Shown one piece after another: positions 48,968 through 58,394 of a stretch of 64,000 bases of DNA. Made by a program: the position numbers and the translations under genes. Below the pieces are notes generated by a model that was not told where the DNA came from, did no database searches, and saw nothing but the letters and a program-made list of their open reading frames with translations. Source of the stretch: Acinetobacter sp. ANC 4862 (GTDB lineage Bacteria; Pseudomonadota; Gammaproteobacteria; Pseudomonadales; Moraxellaceae); NCBI RefSeq assembly GCF_004336635.1, contig NZ_SJXH01000009.1, positions 11,833-75,832 on the forward strand. The letters run 5' to 3'. How positions within the stretch are numbered: position 1 is the stretch's first letter; each line of letters starts with the position of its first letter.

Positions 48968-50251
48968 TTATTTTTTGATTTTACGACGCTTTGCAAAGAT
49001 ATCTTCCAAATCATCACGCATCCATTCAAAACAACTTGGATCTTCAGCTTTCGCCGCTTGGCGTAATAAAATAGAGGTTGGATGAAGTAATTTTTGGGTT
49101 AAGCGATGCGAAAATTCCTGTAGAACCTGCTCGGCATTTTCGCCCGCGGCAATTCGAGACATCGCCAGAGCCAACTCTTCCTGTCTTAGCACTTCGCCTT
49201 GTTCACGATAAGCATGAATGGTATTGCCCGCTCTATTGATTTTTTGCTGGGTGAGCAATTCTGTGGCCAATTGATTGACCATCACTTCTGCTTCAACAGC
49301 CGCTTGGCGACGTTGTGCAAGATTGTCATCAATTACACTTTGTAAATCATCAACGCCATATAAATACACGCCATCTAATGATTCTACTTTGGGATCGATA
49401 TCACGCGGAACAGCCAAGTCCACCAACAGCATTTGTTGATAACGACGTTTTTTTAATGCGGTTTTAACATCCTTGTAAGCGATGACTTGATGCAGACTTC
49501 CGGTACAGCTAGAAATCACATCTGCACGGTATAAGTTTGCCGCCAACTCGGAAAAATCGATAATTTCAACATCAACACGGTGTGCAATTTCCTGCGCCAG
49601 CGTTTCAGCACGGGCACGCGTTCGGTTGCAAATCAGCACTTTACCTACACCCATTTCAGCCAGATGTTTCGCCACCAGGGTATTCATTTCACCAGCTGCA
49701 ACCACCATCACCGTCAGTTTTTCAGGCTTGCTAAAGACTTGAAGTGCAAGTTGGGCAACTGCATAACCCATGGAAACCGCATGACTACCGACCGCAGTTT
49801 CCGAGCGAACCCGCTTGGCTGCGTAAAAAGCATATTCAAAAATTCGGTTTAAATTTGGAGAAACGGTATGCGCATCTTTAGCCAGAGAAAGCGCAGACTT
49901 TACTTGTCCTAAAATTTGCGGTTCACCTAACATTAAGGAATCAAGACCGCTGGCAACCCGCATCAAATGTGTTACAGCCTGCGCATTTTCATAGCGATAG
50001 ACATGATTTAACAATTGTTTAGCATCTAGGCCATTTGCCTGGGCGAGCCAATTCATTACCATGTCTGCATCTTCAGACATCGCATAAACTTCAGTTCGAT
50101 TACATGTAGAAACCACGACCATATCATTCAAGTCATGGTTTTGGCTTTGCTCGGCAAGCAGTTGCGTTAACTTTTCAGGGTTAAAAGCAATCTGTTCACG
50201 CAGTTCTACAGAAGCGGTTTGATGGTTGACACCCAATGCAAAGAAAGACAT
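48968..50251 (-). CDS. hemA: HemA: glutamyl-tRNA reductase
   Basis: The 427-residue enzyme starts tetrapyrrole synthesis by reducing glutamyl-tRNA to glutamate-1-semialdehyde. The catalytic Cys is in [12 protein letters not shown] near residue 51. [12 protein letters not shown] near 108-119 is seen, as is the NADPH-binding stretch [20 protein letters not shown] near 183-202. Divergent from the TPR gene, in the classic gamma-proteobacterial hemA / lolB neighbourhood. Confidence 0.96.
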   Translation of the reverse strand: MSFFALGVNHQTASVELREQIAFNPEKLTQLLAEQSQNHDLNDMVVVSTCNRTEVYAMSEDADMVMNWLAQANGLDAKQLLNHVYRYENAQAVTHLMRVASGLDSLMLGEPQILGQVKSALSLAKDAHTVSPNLNRIFEYAFYAAKRVRSETAVGSHAVSMGYAVAQLALQVFSKPEKLTVMVVAAGEMNTLVAKHLAEMGVGKVLICNRTRARAETLAQEIAHRVDVEIIDFSELAANLYRADVISSCTGSLHQVIAYKDVKTALKKRRYQQMLLVDLAVPRDIDPKVESLDGVYLYGVDDLQSVIDDNLAQRRQAAVEAEVMVNQLATELLTQQKINRAGNTIHAYREQGEVLRQEELALAMSRIAAGENAEQVLQEFSHRLTQKLLHPTSILLRQAAKAEDPSCFEWMRDDLEDIFAKRRKIKK

Positions 50252-50284
50252 ATCAGATCATCATTTCGCTAAATTTATGCTATT

Positions 50285-52042
50285 GTGCAATATTGGTGTC
50301 ATAAAAAGCATTACTTGGATCAAGAAAAATTGCGTCAAACAAATAGCCGAATAAGCGGCACGACAATTAAGCAATATTCTACCACATTCTTACTTGTGGG
50401 TAGCATGGCTTCGAGTGCTCATATTAGAGCATCCGGAGAAATTTATCATGCCAATTCAAACTATAATGCCATAAAACAAAGCATGATTGCTGAGTTTGCC
50501 CTGACGTATCACGACATTCCAACAGCATTACATAACTACACCGTGCTTGCAATTAAAAGCAGTTCAACCACGGTAAAACAGCGTGCTTTAAATATTGCAC
50601 TGGAACAAAATGACCTAAAAGCTGCGCTCGACATTGCAACGCATTGGGTGGTTCAGGAGCCTACAGATGTTCCAGCTTTATTTTATCTTTCACATATTGC
50701 CCTGAAATCGCATGAGTATGAACTGGCCTCCGAAACACTCGATAAAATTTTAAATATTGACCCCAATGCAGACCTGGAAAAGATTCTGGTCGGAATTGCA
50801 CCGGAACAACCTGAAGATCGAGAAGTTCTACTGGATGCATTAAGCAAAAGTAAAGAACGAGACAATCCATCAGTCTTGATACTGATTTCAGGCCTGGAAG
50901 CGCAAAATGGGCAGTTAGAGCAAGCGCTTGTTACGGTTAATCGTGCACTTAAAAAACGTCCTAAAGTCACCGGCTTTATCTTAATGAAAGCCAATTTACT
51001 CAGCGCTTTAGGTGATGAAGAAGCCACACTAAAATGGTATGACAGATCCAGTCACAAACATAAATCCAATCTAGAAGTTCGCTTGGCTGAAATTAAATAT
51101 TTAATTAAAATTAATAAATCCAAGGAAGCCCTGGATAAACTCGAAAATATTCTCAAGAAATGGCCACATGAGGAAGAAGCCCTCTTCATTGCAGGCTTAA
51201 CCAGTATCGATTTAGAAGAATATGAAAAGGCGGAAAAGTTTTTAGTTGAACTTCGATATTCCAACCAATATCAAAATGAAGCTTATTATTACTTAGCCGT
51301 GAATGCCGAAAGAAAACAACATTTTGAAACGGCAAAAGCCTATTACCGCTTGGTGGATGGCAGTCTCTACACGGTTTCACGCCGAAACATGATTAATATT
51401 TTTTCAGAGCAAAAACAGCTTAGCGATGCGCTACGGTTTTTAACCCAGGAACGGGTGAACTACCCACAACATGCCAGTTTCCTCTATCAGGCTCAGGCAG
51501 ATATTCTAAAACGTATGGACAATAAAAAAGCAGCCATGCGCCTGTTAGATGAAGCCATTAAAAACATACCGGATGACCCTGAACTGATCTATTCAGAAGT
51601 GCTCCTGCTTGACCCTTATCAAGACCAGGATAAGCTTGATAAATTATTGAAAAAATTATTGGAAATTGAGCCAAATAGTCCAACCTACCTGAATGCCTAC
51701 GCCTATACACTGGCGTTACAAAATAGACGACTGGATGAAGCCAGACAGTATGTTGAACATGCGTTGGAGTTTGCACCAGAACAAGCTTCTATTTTGGATA
51801 CGCTCGGCTATATTACCTTTTTACAAAACGACTTTAAAACCTCGGCGCTAGTTTTAGAAAAAGCGTATGAGATTAGTCAAAGTGTTAAAATTGGTGTGCG
51901 CTATGCAAAAGCGCTCTATATGCAAGGCGATCTGACAAAATTTAATCAGGTGTTACAACAATTACAAAAAAATCACCCCAATGATCCTCAATTAGAACAA
52001 CTTAAATCGTTATTGTTACCGCCACACCTGAAAAAGAGTTAA
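50285..52042 (+). CDS. TPR protein upstream of lolB, exported
   Basis: The 585-residue frame starts at a GTG (50285). Other possible starts are a TTG and the ATG at 50405. A stretch KQYSTTFLLVGSMASSAHIRAS near residue 30-50 could be a signal peptide. Up to a dozen tetratricopeptide-type repeats run from residue about 90 to the end. It is the first gene of the set with lolB, with the TAATG overlap. It is likely periplasmic or envelope-linked; the specific role is unknown. Confidence 0.75.
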   Translation: MQYWCHKKHYLDQEKLRQTNSRISGTTIKQYSTTFLLVGSMASSAHIRASGEIYHANSNYNAIKQSMIAEFALTYHDIPTALHNYTVLAIKSSSTTVKQRALNIALEQNDLKAALDIATHWVVQEPTDVPALFYLSHIALKSHEYELASETLDKILNIDPNADLEKILVGIAPEQPEDREVLLDALSKSKERDNPSVLILISGLEAQNGQLEQALVTVNRALKKRPKVTGFILMKANLLSALGDEEATLKWYDRSSHKHKSNLEVRLAEIKYLIKINKSKEALDKLENILKKWPHEEEALFIAGLTSIDLEEYEKAEKFLVELRYSNQYQNEAYYYLAVNAERKQHFETAKAYYRLVDGSLYTVSRRNMINIFSEQKQLSDALRFLTQERVNYPQHASFLYQAQADILKRMDNKKAAMRLLDEAIKNIPDDPELIYSEVLLLDPYQDQDKLDKLLKKLLEIEPNSPTYLNAYAYTLALQNRRLDEARQYVEHALEFAPEQASILDTLGYITFLQNDFKTSALVLEKAYEISQSVKIGVRYAKALYMQGDLTKFNQVLQQLQKNHPNDPQLEQLKSLLLPPHLKKS

Positions 52043-52632
52043 TGATCTTTATGCGTATTTTTTCAAAATTCAGCTTAACCTTGATTGCCACAAGCACACT
52101 GGTTCTGACAGGTTGCCAGCAGTATACGCAACCTCAATCTCCCAACGTTTCCCAAATACCTGAAGCAGCAAACAATTTTAACCTGCAAGGTAAAATTGGA
52201 GTAAAAACACCAGGACAATCTGGCAGTGCATTTTTTACCTGGGTACAACAACAGGATGAATTTGACATCGAGTTAAGCGGAATTTTAGGGGTGGGTAAAA
52301 CGCAAATTTCAGGTACTCCAGGTCAAGTCACCTTAAACAGCGCCAAAACGGGACTCATTCAAGCTGAAACCCCAGAAGAATTACTTGAACGTGCCACTGG
52401 CTGGCAAGCACCGATCACCCATCTGGTGGATTGGGTTCAAGCCAAGCCTGCAACCACACAAGCGACAATTAGCAAAGATGAAAGCAATCGTCCAATCCAG
52501 TTTTTGGAAGATGGCTGGACTGTTGATTTAAGCTATAACGCTCAAGCGCAATTACCGAATAAATTGATTTTGAAGCAGACGCTTGAATCCGGTCAGGAAA
52601 ACCGTATTACAATGGTCATTCAAAATCGCTAA
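52042..52632 (+). CDS. lolB: LolB: outer-membrane lipoprotein receptor
   Basis: The 196-residue lipoprotein receives lipoproteins from LolA and inserts them in the outer membrane. Seen: signal sequence with lipobox LTGC at about residue 25, and the eleven-stranded-barrel core with FNLQGKIGVKTPGQSGSAFFTWVQQ. The ATG overlaps the stop of the TPR gene. A second ATG at 52051 is possible. Confidence 0.9.
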   Translation: MIFMRIFSKFSLTLIATSTLVLTGCQQYTQPQSPNVSQIPEAANNFNLQGKIGVKTPGQSGSAFFTWVQQQDEFDIELSGILGVGKTQISGTPGQVTLNSAKTGLIQAETPEELLERATGWQAPITHLVDWVQAKPATTQATISKDESNRPIQFLEDGWTVDLSYNAQAQLPNKLILKQTLESGQENRITMVIQNR

Positions 52633-52657
52633 ATCTTCAAAAAAAGTTCAAAATTCT

Positions 52658-53488
52658 ATGATTCGTGTTCCCTCTCCTGCCAAGCTCAATCTTTTTTTGC
52701 ATATCACCGGTCGTCGTGACAATGGCTATCATGAATTGCAAAGCATTTTCCAACTGATTGATTTAACTGACTGGCTAGAATTTACTCAAACAGATGACTT
52801 GACGATTTCAATTGATGGATTAAGCAGCGTCGATTTAGAACACAACCTGATTTTCAAGGCCACACAGATTTTAAAGCCGTATGCAAAAGCATGTTCAGGC
52901 TTAAATATCCGCATTGAAAAAAACATTCCGATGGGTGCAGGACTTGGCGGTGGCTCTTCAAATGCGGCGACAACCCTGATTGTGGTCAATCAATTATGGC
53001 AATGTGGTTTAAACATTGAGCAATTGGCAGAACTGGGGCTCAAACTCGGTGCCGATGTTCCCATTTTTGTTCATGGTCGTAATGCCTGGGCAGAAGGCAT
53101 TGGCGAACACTTAACATTCATAGACTTAGATCAAAAACAATACATTGTGCTGAAACCTGACTGTTTTATCAGCACTCAACTGCTTTTTTCACAAAAAACG
53201 TTGACAAGAGACACGAAGCCTACTAAATTTTGCGCCTATCAGTTAACACCATTTAATTTTGGAAATAACTTTGAGCCTTTGGCAAGAAGTCTATATCCTG
53301 AAGTGAATGAAGCGATGCACTATTTAGACCAGTTCGGTATTGCAAAACTTACAGGTACAGGTGCTTGTGTTTTTACTGAAGTAACTGCTGATATGAATAT
53401 TGATGAGATTTTAGCTCATTCACCTTGTAAAGCTTACTTGGTCAATAGTTTAAATGAATCACCATTACGTCATCTCAAGGTTATATGA
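52658..53488 (+). CDS. ispE: IspE: 4-diphosphocytidyl-2-C-methyl-D-erythritol kinase
   Basis: The 276-residue GHMP-kinase of the methylerythritol phosphate isoprenoid pathway. Seen: VPSPAKLNLFLHITGRRDNGYHELQSIF at the start and the ATP motif IPMGAGLGGGSSNAATTL near residue 90. The C-terminal LTGTGACVF holds the third GHMP motif. I reject the longer frame from 52583 because it lies in lolB. There is no clear ribosome-binding site before 52658. Confidence 0.95.
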   Translation: MIRVPSPAKLNLFLHITGRRDNGYHELQSIFQLIDLTDWLEFTQTDDLTISIDGLSSVDLEHNLIFKATQILKPYAKACSGLNIRIEKNIPMGAGLGGGSSNAATTLIVVNQLWQCGLNIEQLAELGLKLGADVPIFVHGRNAWAEGIGEHLTFIDLDQKQYIVLKPDCFISTQLLFSQKTLTRDTKPTKFCAYQLTPFNFGNNFEPLARSLYPEVNEAMHYLDQFGIAKLTGTGACVFTEVTADMNIDEILAHSPCKAYLVNSLNESPLRHLKVI

Positions 53489-53489
53489 T

Positions 53490-53564
53490 AGGGGCGTCGC
53501 CAAGTGGTAAGGCACCGGGTTTTGATCTCGGCATCCGTTGGTTCGAATCCAGCCGCCCCTGCCA
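53490..53564 (+). tRNA. tRNA-Gln (TTG), copy 1 of 4
   Basis: 75 bases with encoded CCA. Acceptor AGGGGCG pairs with CGCCCCT. Anticodon loop TTTTGAT gives TTG. Starts two bases after the ispE stop codon. Confidence 0.95.
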
Positions 53565-53591
53565 TCATTTTCATCTGTAGATTACTGTATT

Positions 53592-53666
53592 AGGGGCGTC
53601 GCCAAGTGGTAAGGCACCGGGTTTTGATCTCGGCATCCGTTGGTTCGAATCCAGCCGCCCCTGCCA
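53592..53666 (+). tRNA. tRNA-Gln (TTG), copy 2 of 4
   Basis: Identical to copy 1, 27 bases downstream of it. Confidence 0.95.
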
Positions 53667-53708
53667 TTTAAACCAGTCGTTTGAATGAAGACTACAGTGA
53701 TCAAATTT

Positions 53709-53783
53709 AGGGGTATCGCCAAGTGGTAAGGCACCGGGTTTTGATCTCGGCATCCGTTGGTTCGAATCCAGCTACCCCTGCCA
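53709..53783 (+). tRNA. tRNA-Gln (TTG), copy 3 of 4, variant acceptor stem
   Basis: Differs from the other copies only in the acceptor stem, where AGGGGTA pairs with TACCCCT. Both the C-G and G-C pairs (positions 6-67 and 7-66) have become U-A and A-U, so pairing is preserved. Confidence 0.95.
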
Positions 53784-53874
53784 TTTTCTCAAAAAAGACA
53801 GAACAAAGTTTGCATGTTCATTTGTTAATTTACCTTGACATAGAACAGTAAAAATATTAAAGTTCTGCCGCATT

Positions 53875-53949
53875 AGGGGCGTCGCCAAGTGGTAAGGCAC
53901 CGGGTTTTGATCTCGGCATCCGTTGGTTCGAATCCAGCCGCCCCTGCCA
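53875..53949 (+). tRNA. tRNA-Gln (TTG), copy 4 of 4
   Basis: Identical to copies 1 and 2. It lies 36 bases before the prs start codon, so the prs leader may include it or be processed from it. Confidence 0.95.
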
Positions 53950-53985
53950 TCTATTTTCAAACATTCCAACCGCCAAGGGTGCTTC

Positions 53986-54939
53986 ATGCCCAATCTTGTC
54001 GTTTTTAGTGGAACTGCACATCCACAATTCGCCCAAAAAGTCGTAAGCCACCTGCACATTCCTTTAGGTGCAGCATCTGTAGGTCATTTTTCTGACGGTG
54101 AAATTGCTGTCGAAATTACTGAAAATGTTCGTGGTAAAGACGTATTTCTCGTACAGCCTACTTGTGCCCCAACGAATGACAACCTGATGGAAGTCCTCGT
54201 TATGGCCGATGCTTTACGTCGTGCAAGCGCAGGTCGTATTACTGCTGTCATTCCTTACTTCGGATATGCTCGTCAAGACCGTCGTCCTCGTTCAAGCCGT
54301 GTGCCAATCACTGCAAAAGTTGTAGCAGATATGCTGACAACTGTAGGTATTGACCGCGTTGTAATGATCGACCTTCATGCTGACCAGATTCAAGGTTTCT
54401 TCGACATCCCTGTAGACAATATCTACGGTACTCCTGCGTTACTTGCTGATCTTCGTCAACAGCAACACCATAATCTTATGGTTGTTTCTCCAGACGTTGG
54501 CGGTGTAGTTCGTGCACGTGCTGTAGCTAAACAAATGGGTGATATCGATCTCGCAATCATCGATAAACGTCGTCAAAAAGCAAATGAATCACAAGTGATG
54601 CATTTGATTGGTGATGTGAAAGATCGTGACTGCGTAATCGTGGATGACATGGTGGATACTGCCGGTACTTTGTGTAAAGCTGCTGATGCACTGAAACAAT
54701 TTGGTGCTCGCCGTGTGGTTGCCTATGCAACTCACCCTGTACTTTCTGGTAAAGCCCTTGAGAATTTGAAAAATTCTGTACTCGACGAACTTGTCGTAAC
54801 AGACACTATTCCTCTTTCTCAAGAAGCATTAGAACTTGGTAAGATTCGCCAAGTTTCAGTCGCTAGTATGGTTGCTGAGACAATTCGTCGTATTAACAAC
54901 GAAGAATCTATTAGCGCAATGTTTGATAGTTATCTATAA
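53986..54939 (+). CDS. prs: Prs: ribose-phosphate pyrophosphokinase
   Basis: The 317-residue enzyme makes PRPP for purine, pyrimidine, His, Trp and NAD synthesis. Seen: [19 protein letters not shown], the PRPP-synthetase signature with [17 protein letters not shown] near residue 125-141 and the PRPP loop [13 protein letters not shown] near 215. The ATG 53986 has AAGGG eight bases before it; the longer frame would read through tRNA-Gln. Confidence 0.97.
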   Translation: MPNLVVFSGTAHPQFAQKVVSHLHIPLGAASVGHFSDGEIAVEITENVRGKDVFLVQPTCAPTNDNLMEVLVMADALRRASAGRITAVIPYFGYARQDRRPRSSRVPITAKVVADMLTTVGIDRVVMIDLHADQIQGFFDIPVDNIYGTPALLADLRQQQHHNLMVVSPDVGGVVRARAVAKQMGDIDLAIIDKRRQKANESQVMHLIGDVKDRDCVIVDDMVDTAGTLCKAADALKQFGARRVVAYATHPVLSGKALENLKNSVLDELVVTDTIPLSQEALELGKIRQVSVASMVAETIRRINNEESISAMFDSYL

Positions 54940-54956
54940 TACAGCGCTAAATTTTA

Positions 54957-54983
54957 AAAGCCCTGCCCTCTGGTAGGGCTTCT
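54957..54983 (+). terminator. Hairpin between prs and rplY
   Basis: AAGCCCTGCC / GGTAGGGCTT stem with a short loop and one G-U pair, without a long T-run. Transcription into rplY may be partly attenuated here. Confidence 0.55.
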
Positions 54984-55037
54984 ATCACTGAACTGGTCGA
55001 AGGTTCAGTCAATTAAACTCAATGAGGAAATGTCATC

Positions 55038-55334
55038 ATGGCAAACTTCGTATTAAATGCAGTAGCTCGTGACGAATCAGTACAAGGGAAAGGTTCGAGC
55101 CGCCGCCTTCGTTTAGAAAACAAAGTTCCAGCAATCATTTACGGTGGCGAAGCTGCTCCTGTAACTGTTACTTTAGAACTTCGTCAACTTATTAAATTTC
55201 TTGAAGACAATTCTTTCTTTGAAGAAGTAATTGAAATTCAAGTGGGCGACAAAGTTGAAAGCGTTAAAATCCAAGCTTTACAACGTCACCCAGCTAAAAA
55301 CACGCCTATGCACGCTGACTTTAAACGCGCATAA
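55038..55334 (+). CDS. rplY: Ribosomal protein bL25, short form
   Basis: The 98-residue 5S rRNA-binding protein has the KGSSRRLRLENKVPAIIYGG motif near residue 17-36. It is the E. coli-like short form without the C-terminal TL5/CTC domain. It lies 18 bases before pth, as in many gamma-proteobacteria. Confidence 0.95.
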   Translation: MANFVLNAVARDESVQGKGSSRRLRLENKVPAIIYGGEAAPVTVTLELRQLIKFLEDNSFFEEVIEIQVGDKVESVKIQALQRHPAKNTPMHADFKRA

Positions 55335-55352
55335 GTGTTAACGGTATAATTA

Positions 55353-55934
55353 GTGTCAAAACTTTCGCTAATTGTCGGTTTGGGCAATCCTGGTAAGGAA
55401 TATGCCCAAACCCGCCATAATGCAGGTGCCTGGTTCGTTGAACGGCTTGCAGAACAATATGGCATTCCCCTCAAAGCCGATCCTAAATTCCACGGAATCA
55501 GTGGTCGCGGTAATATTGAAGGTCAAGACGTTCGTCTGCTTTTACCCACAACCTTTATGAATGCCTCTGGCAAAAGTGTTGTGCCCTTCGCAAAATTCTA
55601 TCAAGTTGCCCCAGAAACGATGCTGATTGCGCATGATGAACTGGATATGAATCACGGTGTAATTCGCCTAAAAACAGGCGGTGGTCACGGTGGTCATAAC
55701 GGTTTACGCGATATCGTTCCGCATACAGGTCCTAATTTCCATCGTTTACGTATTGGTATTGGTCATCCTGGTGCAAAAGAACGCGTATCCGGACATGTAC
55801 TCAGCAAAGCACCGAGCAGCGAACAAAATTTAATGGATGATGCCATTGATCACGCTTTATCTCGCATTAAATTGCTGGTAAACGGTGACATACAGCAAGC
55901 CATGAATCAAATCAATGCTTATAAACCAAACTGA
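55353..55934 (+). CDS. pth: Pth: peptidyl-tRNA hydrolase
   Basis: The 193-residue enzyme frees tRNAs from prematurely dropped peptidyl-tRNA. Seen: VGLGNPGKEYAQTRHNAGAWFV with the catalytic His near residue 22, TFMNASGKSV near 67 and GGGHGGHNGLRDI near 109. The start is GTG. It follows rplY closely. Confidence 0.97.
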   Translation: MSKLSLIVGLGNPGKEYAQTRHNAGAWFVERLAEQYGIPLKADPKFHGISGRGNIEGQDVRLLLPTTFMNASGKSVVPFAKFYQVAPETMLIAHDELDMNHGVIRLKTGGGHGGHNGLRDIVPHTGPNFHRLRIGIGHPGAKERVSGHVLSKAPSSEQNLMDDAIDHALSRIKLLVNGDIQQAMNQINAYKPN

Positions 55935-56078
55935 TCATTCCATAAATTGTTGAACAATCCTGCTTGCCATGATGCTTTTTTCAGAGCAAAATGCGTTTTC
56001 TGCGGATTACTGATCCAGTAAAAAGTGATTGATTTAACCATAAGATAAAATCTTAGCTCGACTAAGGAGACGCCAGCC

Positions 56079-56459
56079 ATGCTATCTCGTTTATTAAAAT
56101 GCAAAATTCACCGTGCTCAAGTTACTCATGCGGAACTTCACTACGAAGGTTCATGTGCAATTGATGGCGTACTTATGGATTTAGCAGGTATTCGTGAATA
56201 TGAAGAAATCCACGTATGGAACGTCACGAATGGTAAACGCTTCACCACTTATGCGATTCGTGGTGAAGAAAACTCAGGCATTATTTCAGTCAATGGTGGT
56301 GCTGCACATCAAGCTGACGTCGGTGATTTAGTAATTATTGCAACCTTTGGTGATTTCACTGAAGCTGAAGCGAATGCACATAAACCACGTCTTGTGTATG
56401 CCAACCCAAATAATACTGTAAATCACACTGCGAACTGCATTCCTGTTCAAGTGGCTTAA
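56079..56459 (+). CDS. panD: PanD: aspartate 1-decarboxylase proenzyme
   Basis: The 126-residue enzyme makes beta-alanine for pantothenate. The self-cleavage site is Gly-Ser at EGSCAIDG near residue 24-25, which generates the pyruvoyl group. Catalytic Tyr and Arg lie in the [12 protein letters not shown] stretch (near 57-68). The ribosome-binding site is AAGGAG, spaced 9 bases. A small palindrome TAAGAT-AAA-ATCTTA (56041-56055) lies upstream. Confidence 0.96.
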   Translation: MLSRLLKCKIHRAQVTHAELHYEGSCAIDGVLMDLAGIREYEEIHVWNVTNGKRFTTYAIRGEENSGIISVNGGAAHQADVGDLVIIATFGDFTEAEANAHKPRLVYANPNNTVNHTANCIPVQVA

Positions 56460-56474
56460 GACTTAAAGATATTA

Positions 56475-56501
56475 AAAGCTCGCAATATGCGGGCTTTTTT
56501 A
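56475..56501 (+). terminator. Terminator of panD
   Basis: AAGCTCGCA / TGCGGGCTT stem and T6 tail. Confidence 0.8.
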
Positions 56502-56594
56502 TTGTCTGCTGATTTTCACTTTATTATTCGCAGAATTACTATCGATATGACTGATTGATCTATAGAAAGCTGCGCCCTTGATTAAAAACGGGTC

Positions 56595-56600
56595 TATAAT
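56595..56600 (+). promoter_or_regulatory. -10 box of the riboswitch-ribB transcript
   Basis: A perfect TATAAT lies about 10 bases before the riboswitch. The -35 is not well conserved. Confidence 0.5.
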
Positions 56601-56609
56601 AACTACACA

Positions 56610-56769
56610 TCGCTTCAGGGCGGGGCGAAATTCCCCACCGGTGGTAAATTCAGCTTGCATGCGCAATGACTGAATCAGCCCACGAGCCTGTCAAGTTTAT
56701 TAAAAGATTGACTCGCAGATTTGGTGAGAAACCAAAGCCGACGGTATAGTCCGGATGAAAGAAGACGAC
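56610..56769 (+). promoter_or_regulatory. FMN riboswitch (RFN element)
   Basis: Conserved pieces of the RFN aptamer follow in order: CTTCAGGGCGGGGCGAAATT, CCCCACCGGTGGT, a variable arm, TTGGTGAGAAACCAAAGCCG, and ACGGTATAGTCCGGATGAAA ending GAAGA. FMN binding controls the following gene, ribB, about 95 bases downstream; whether it blocks transcription or translation cannot be decided by eye. Confidence 0.95.
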
Positions 56770-56863
56770 GTAACGGATATTTATATTTGATATATCGCTG
56801 CGACCCCATTTCTGCATCAGTCCTGAAATGTTCAACCGTATTTTATTTTACGAGAGCGTTTCA

Positions 56864-57523
56864 ATGTCTAGTTTGATTCAACCCGAAATTTTCTTTTCAG
56901 CCCTTCCCCCAGCTGAACAACGTATTCAAAAAGCATTAGAAGATATCCGCCAAGGCAAACCGGTTTTGGTCATGGATGACTTTGACCGTGAAAATGAAGC
57001 CGACCTGATTGTTGCTGCAGAAACACTGACAGTTGAAACCATGGCACGAATGATTCGTGATGGTTCAGGTATTGTCTGCTTATGCTTGACTGATGAATTG
57101 GCTAATCATCTAGAACTTCCACCGATGGTGACAGACAATTCAAGCCAGTTTAAAACCGCATTTACCGTAACCATTGAAGCTGCGACCGGTGTAACCACTG
57201 GTGTTTCAGCCAAAGATCGTACCACCACAATTAAAGCTGCAATCAAAGATGGTGCGATCGCTAGTGACTTAAACCGTCCAGGTCATGTCTTTCCGTTACG
57301 TGCTCGTGATGGTGGTGTACTCACCCGTCGTGGGCATACTGAAGGTACGATTGATTTAGCACGTTTAGCCGGTTTAAAACCCGCAGGTGTTTTATGTGAG
57401 TTGACTAATCCTGATGGCACTATGGCATCGGGCATTCAAGTTTTGGCTTATGCACAAAGCCATCATTTAACCGTGATTACCATTGAAGAAATCGTGCAGT
57501 ATCGCTTAGCGCATAATCTTTAA
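56864..57523 (+). CDS. ribB: RibB: 3,4-dihydroxy-2-butanone-4-phosphate synthase
   Basis: The 219-residue enzyme makes the four-carbon unit of riboflavin from ribulose 5-phosphate. Seen: [16 protein letters not shown] near residue 38-53, [33 protein letters not shown] near 137-169. There is no fused GTP cyclohydrolase II domain. The longer frame from 56828 lacks support; ATG 56864 gives the normal N-terminus. Controlled by the FMN riboswitch. Confidence 0.95.
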   Translation: MSSLIQPEIFFSALPPAEQRIQKALEDIRQGKPVLVMDDFDRENEADLIVAAETLTVETMARMIRDGSGIVCLCLTDELANHLELPPMVTDNSSQFKTAFTVTIEAATGVTTGVSAKDRTTTIKAAIKDGAIASDLNRPGHVFPLRARDGGVLTRRGHTEGTIDLARLAGLKPAGVLCELTNPDGTMASGIQVLAYAQSHHLTVITIEEIVQYRLAHNL

Positions 57524-57534
57524 GATTAAAAAAT

Positions 57535-57561
57535 AAAAGCCCCACTCTCGGGGCTTTTTTA
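57535..57561 (+). terminator. Terminator of ribB
   Basis: AAAAGCCCC / GGGGCTTTT stem, T-run. Confidence 0.85.
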
Positions 57562-57704
57562 TTATTCGGAATATTTAGAACAAGCTCGCAATCATGATAA
57601 GGACAGCCATGCAGTACAACAGGTATTCTACGATATTCACTTTTTAAACCATTTTAACAATCAATCACTTTTAATTTTTTAAATTTCAAATAAAAACAAT
57701 CTGT

Positions 57705-58190
57705 TTAATCTTCTTCCATCATCTGTAGTAAATTATGGCTAATACCATCGGCACGTAAAAAAGCGAAATCATAACTGGCTGTAGCCAAAGCCAGCACCCG
57801 ACGTTCAAATTCCTGCCAGAGCGGTTTCACCTGTTTACCCTGAATCCCTAAACCGCTTTCTTCAGCTAAATTTTTATTCTTTTCACAAATTTTAAGGGCG
57901 TGATAAAGCTTGCGTCCTTTAGAGGCATCATCACGTAAACGTACCCGTTTAGATAAGACAAAGCCTTCCACATGAGGTAAATCGGCATGCGGTAACATCG
58001 GCACTAAAATTTGATCCAGTTGCGCATCCAGACGCTTCCAAACCGCAGTGTGCTGTTCAGGCGTGTAAGTATTCCACTGAATTACCTCATGGTTAAAACG
58101 ACGGCAACCACGGCATACTGAATCACCAAATACCGTAGAACAACGCCCTGCACATGGGGTCAAAGAAGCAATTCGACGGTCAGTACTCAA
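57705..58190 (-). CDS. DUF1289-family protein
   Basis: The 161-residue protein has the DUF1289 signature CAGRCSTVFGDSVCRGCRRF near residue 13-32, four cysteines spaced as a possible metal-binding knuckle. It uses a TTG start that has AGGAG seven bases upstream, which decides the start. The C-terminal 120 residues are charged and have no known domain. Function unknown. Downstream is a 180-base gap with the ribB terminator. Confidence 0.75.
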   Translation of the reverse strand: MSTDRRIASLTPCAGRCSTVFGDSVCRGCRRFNHEVIQWNTYTPEQHTAVWKRLDAQLDQILVPMLPHADLPHVEGFVLSKRVRLRDDASKGRKLYHALKICEKNKNLAEESGLGIQGKQVKPLWQEFERRVLALATASYDFAFLRADGISHNLLQMMEED

Positions 58191-58394
58191 AACACACTCC
58201 TACATAATTTAGAAATCAACAAAATCATCTAACAAATGCTTTTCACTAAAGATCGATTTGATAAATGACAGCCTATAGCGGCATCTTTCGCTTAATAACC
58301 ATATTTTAGTTATGGTTTTCTCGCTTATTCATACAATTCACGTTAAAATACGCGCCTTGAATTTTGTCCTATCATAATACATTTGGAGTATTCC

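Noticed and set aside
53490..53949. Repeated units of about 75 bases, like a CRISPR array or tandem repeat
   Set aside because: Each unit folds as tRNA-Gln with CCA, anticodon TTG; the spacing is irregular.
54589..54822. ORF antisense to prs
   Set aside because: Shadow of the conserved prs frame with no upstream signals.
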